The translations under genes and the position numbers were made by a program. 15,804 bases of DNA from Porticoccaceae bacterium UBA2002 (GTDB lineage: Bacteria > Pseudomonadota > Gammaproteobacteria > Pseudomonadales > Porticoccaceae), in contig DDCQ01000005.1 of assembly GCA_002334915.1 (NCBI GenBank), forward strand, positions 30,867 to 46,670, read 5' to 3'. The notes beneath the pieces are model-generated. The model saw only the letters and a program-made list of their open reading frames with translations, ran no database searches and was not told where the DNA came from. The first letter of the stretch is position 1. The number at the start of each line of letters is the position of its first letter. Shown one piece after another: positions 15,623 to 15,804 of the stretch.

Positions 15623-15804
15623 TTAATCTATATATACAGATGGATTTACCGGGTACCCATCCTTTCTAATTTCAAAGTATAACGTTTCTTTAGACCCCAA
15701 TTTTGAGATTGTTTCCGTACTTTTTACAGATTGTCCCTCTTTTACCAATATTTTTTCATTGTGCCCATAGGCGCTAAGAAGGATTTCACTGTGCTTAATG
15801 ATAA
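15623..15804 (-). CDS. nlpD: NlpD-like LytM (M23) domain protein, C-terminal fragment
   Basis: The last 59 codons and the TAA stop, reading leftward; the gene continues past the window end. The sequence K-H-S-E-I-L-L-S-A-Y-G-H-N-E-K-I-L-V-K-E followed by G-Q-S-V-K matches the LytM/M23 fold end of NlpD, an outer-membrane lipoprotein that activates amidase AmiC at the septum. The metal-site H-L-H-F of active M23 enzymes is replaced by T-L-Y-F-E-I-R, so this copy should be a non-enzymatic activator; E. coli NlpD is also degenerate here. By hand count the segment is about 34% GC, well below the rest of the window. The position directly upstream of rpoS supports nlpD. Only the end is seen, so a related M23 protein cannot be excluded. 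Confidence 0.85.
   Translation of the reverse strand, partial: IIKHSEILLSAYGHNEKILVKEGQSVKSTETISKLGSKETLYFEIRKDGYPVNPSVYID

Overview
The window looks like a chromosomal core segment of a gammaproteobacterium, probably a Pseudomonas/Cellvibrio-type lineage (a marine Cellvibrionales member would fit). This rests on three things: the order mrdA-rodA-mltB-rlpA-dacA-ybeD-lipB-lipA, the nlpD-rpoS pair, and a roughly 50% GC composition judged by eye. The genus is inference. I see no insertion sequence, phage gene, tRNA, rRNA or CRISPR array.

Layout. (1) 1-6404, plus strand: a cell-wall elongation and lipoate cluster. It starts with the tail of PBP2, then RodA, the lytic transglycosylases MltB and RlpA, D,D-carboxypeptidase DacA, small protein YbeD, octanoyltransferase LipB and lipoyl synthase LipA. 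Most genes overlap or abut, so this is probably one long operon; only dacA is preceded by a gap of about 100 bases. (2) 6434-12217, minus strand: a small basic protein with an EEFLSRGG motif, DNA polymerase IV (DinB), and an RND efflux pair (adaptor first, then pump) without an outer-membrane channel gene. (3) 12218-12606: a divergent intergenic region with a good -10 hexamer and a CRP/Vfr-like dyad. (4) 12607-13827, plus strand: an exported protein that appears to fuse a periplasmic chalcone-isomerase-like domain to a TonB C-terminal domain. (5) 13828-14556: ppa with a clear sigma70-type promoter inside a long inverted repeat, then a bidirectional terminator. (6) 14557-15804, minus strand: rpoS and the 3' end of nlpD.

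How the genes work together. PBP2 and RodA make lateral-wall peptidoglycan, while MltB, RlpA and DacA trim it. LipB and LipA make the lipoyl cofactor of 2-oxoacid dehydrogenases and glycine cleavage. RpoS and NlpD form the classical stationary-phase and envelope pair. The RND pair and the CHI/TonB fusion diverge from one intergenic region, so they may share control, but no functional link is shown.

Most unusual points: the CHI-like/TonB_C fusion with an apparently cleavable signal peptide; four genes whose best start is TTG (mltB, ybeD, dinB, the RND adaptor); an RND pump lacking part of the AcrB-type proton relay; the dyad around the ppa promoter; and the AT-rich nlpD tail lacking the M23 HxH motif.
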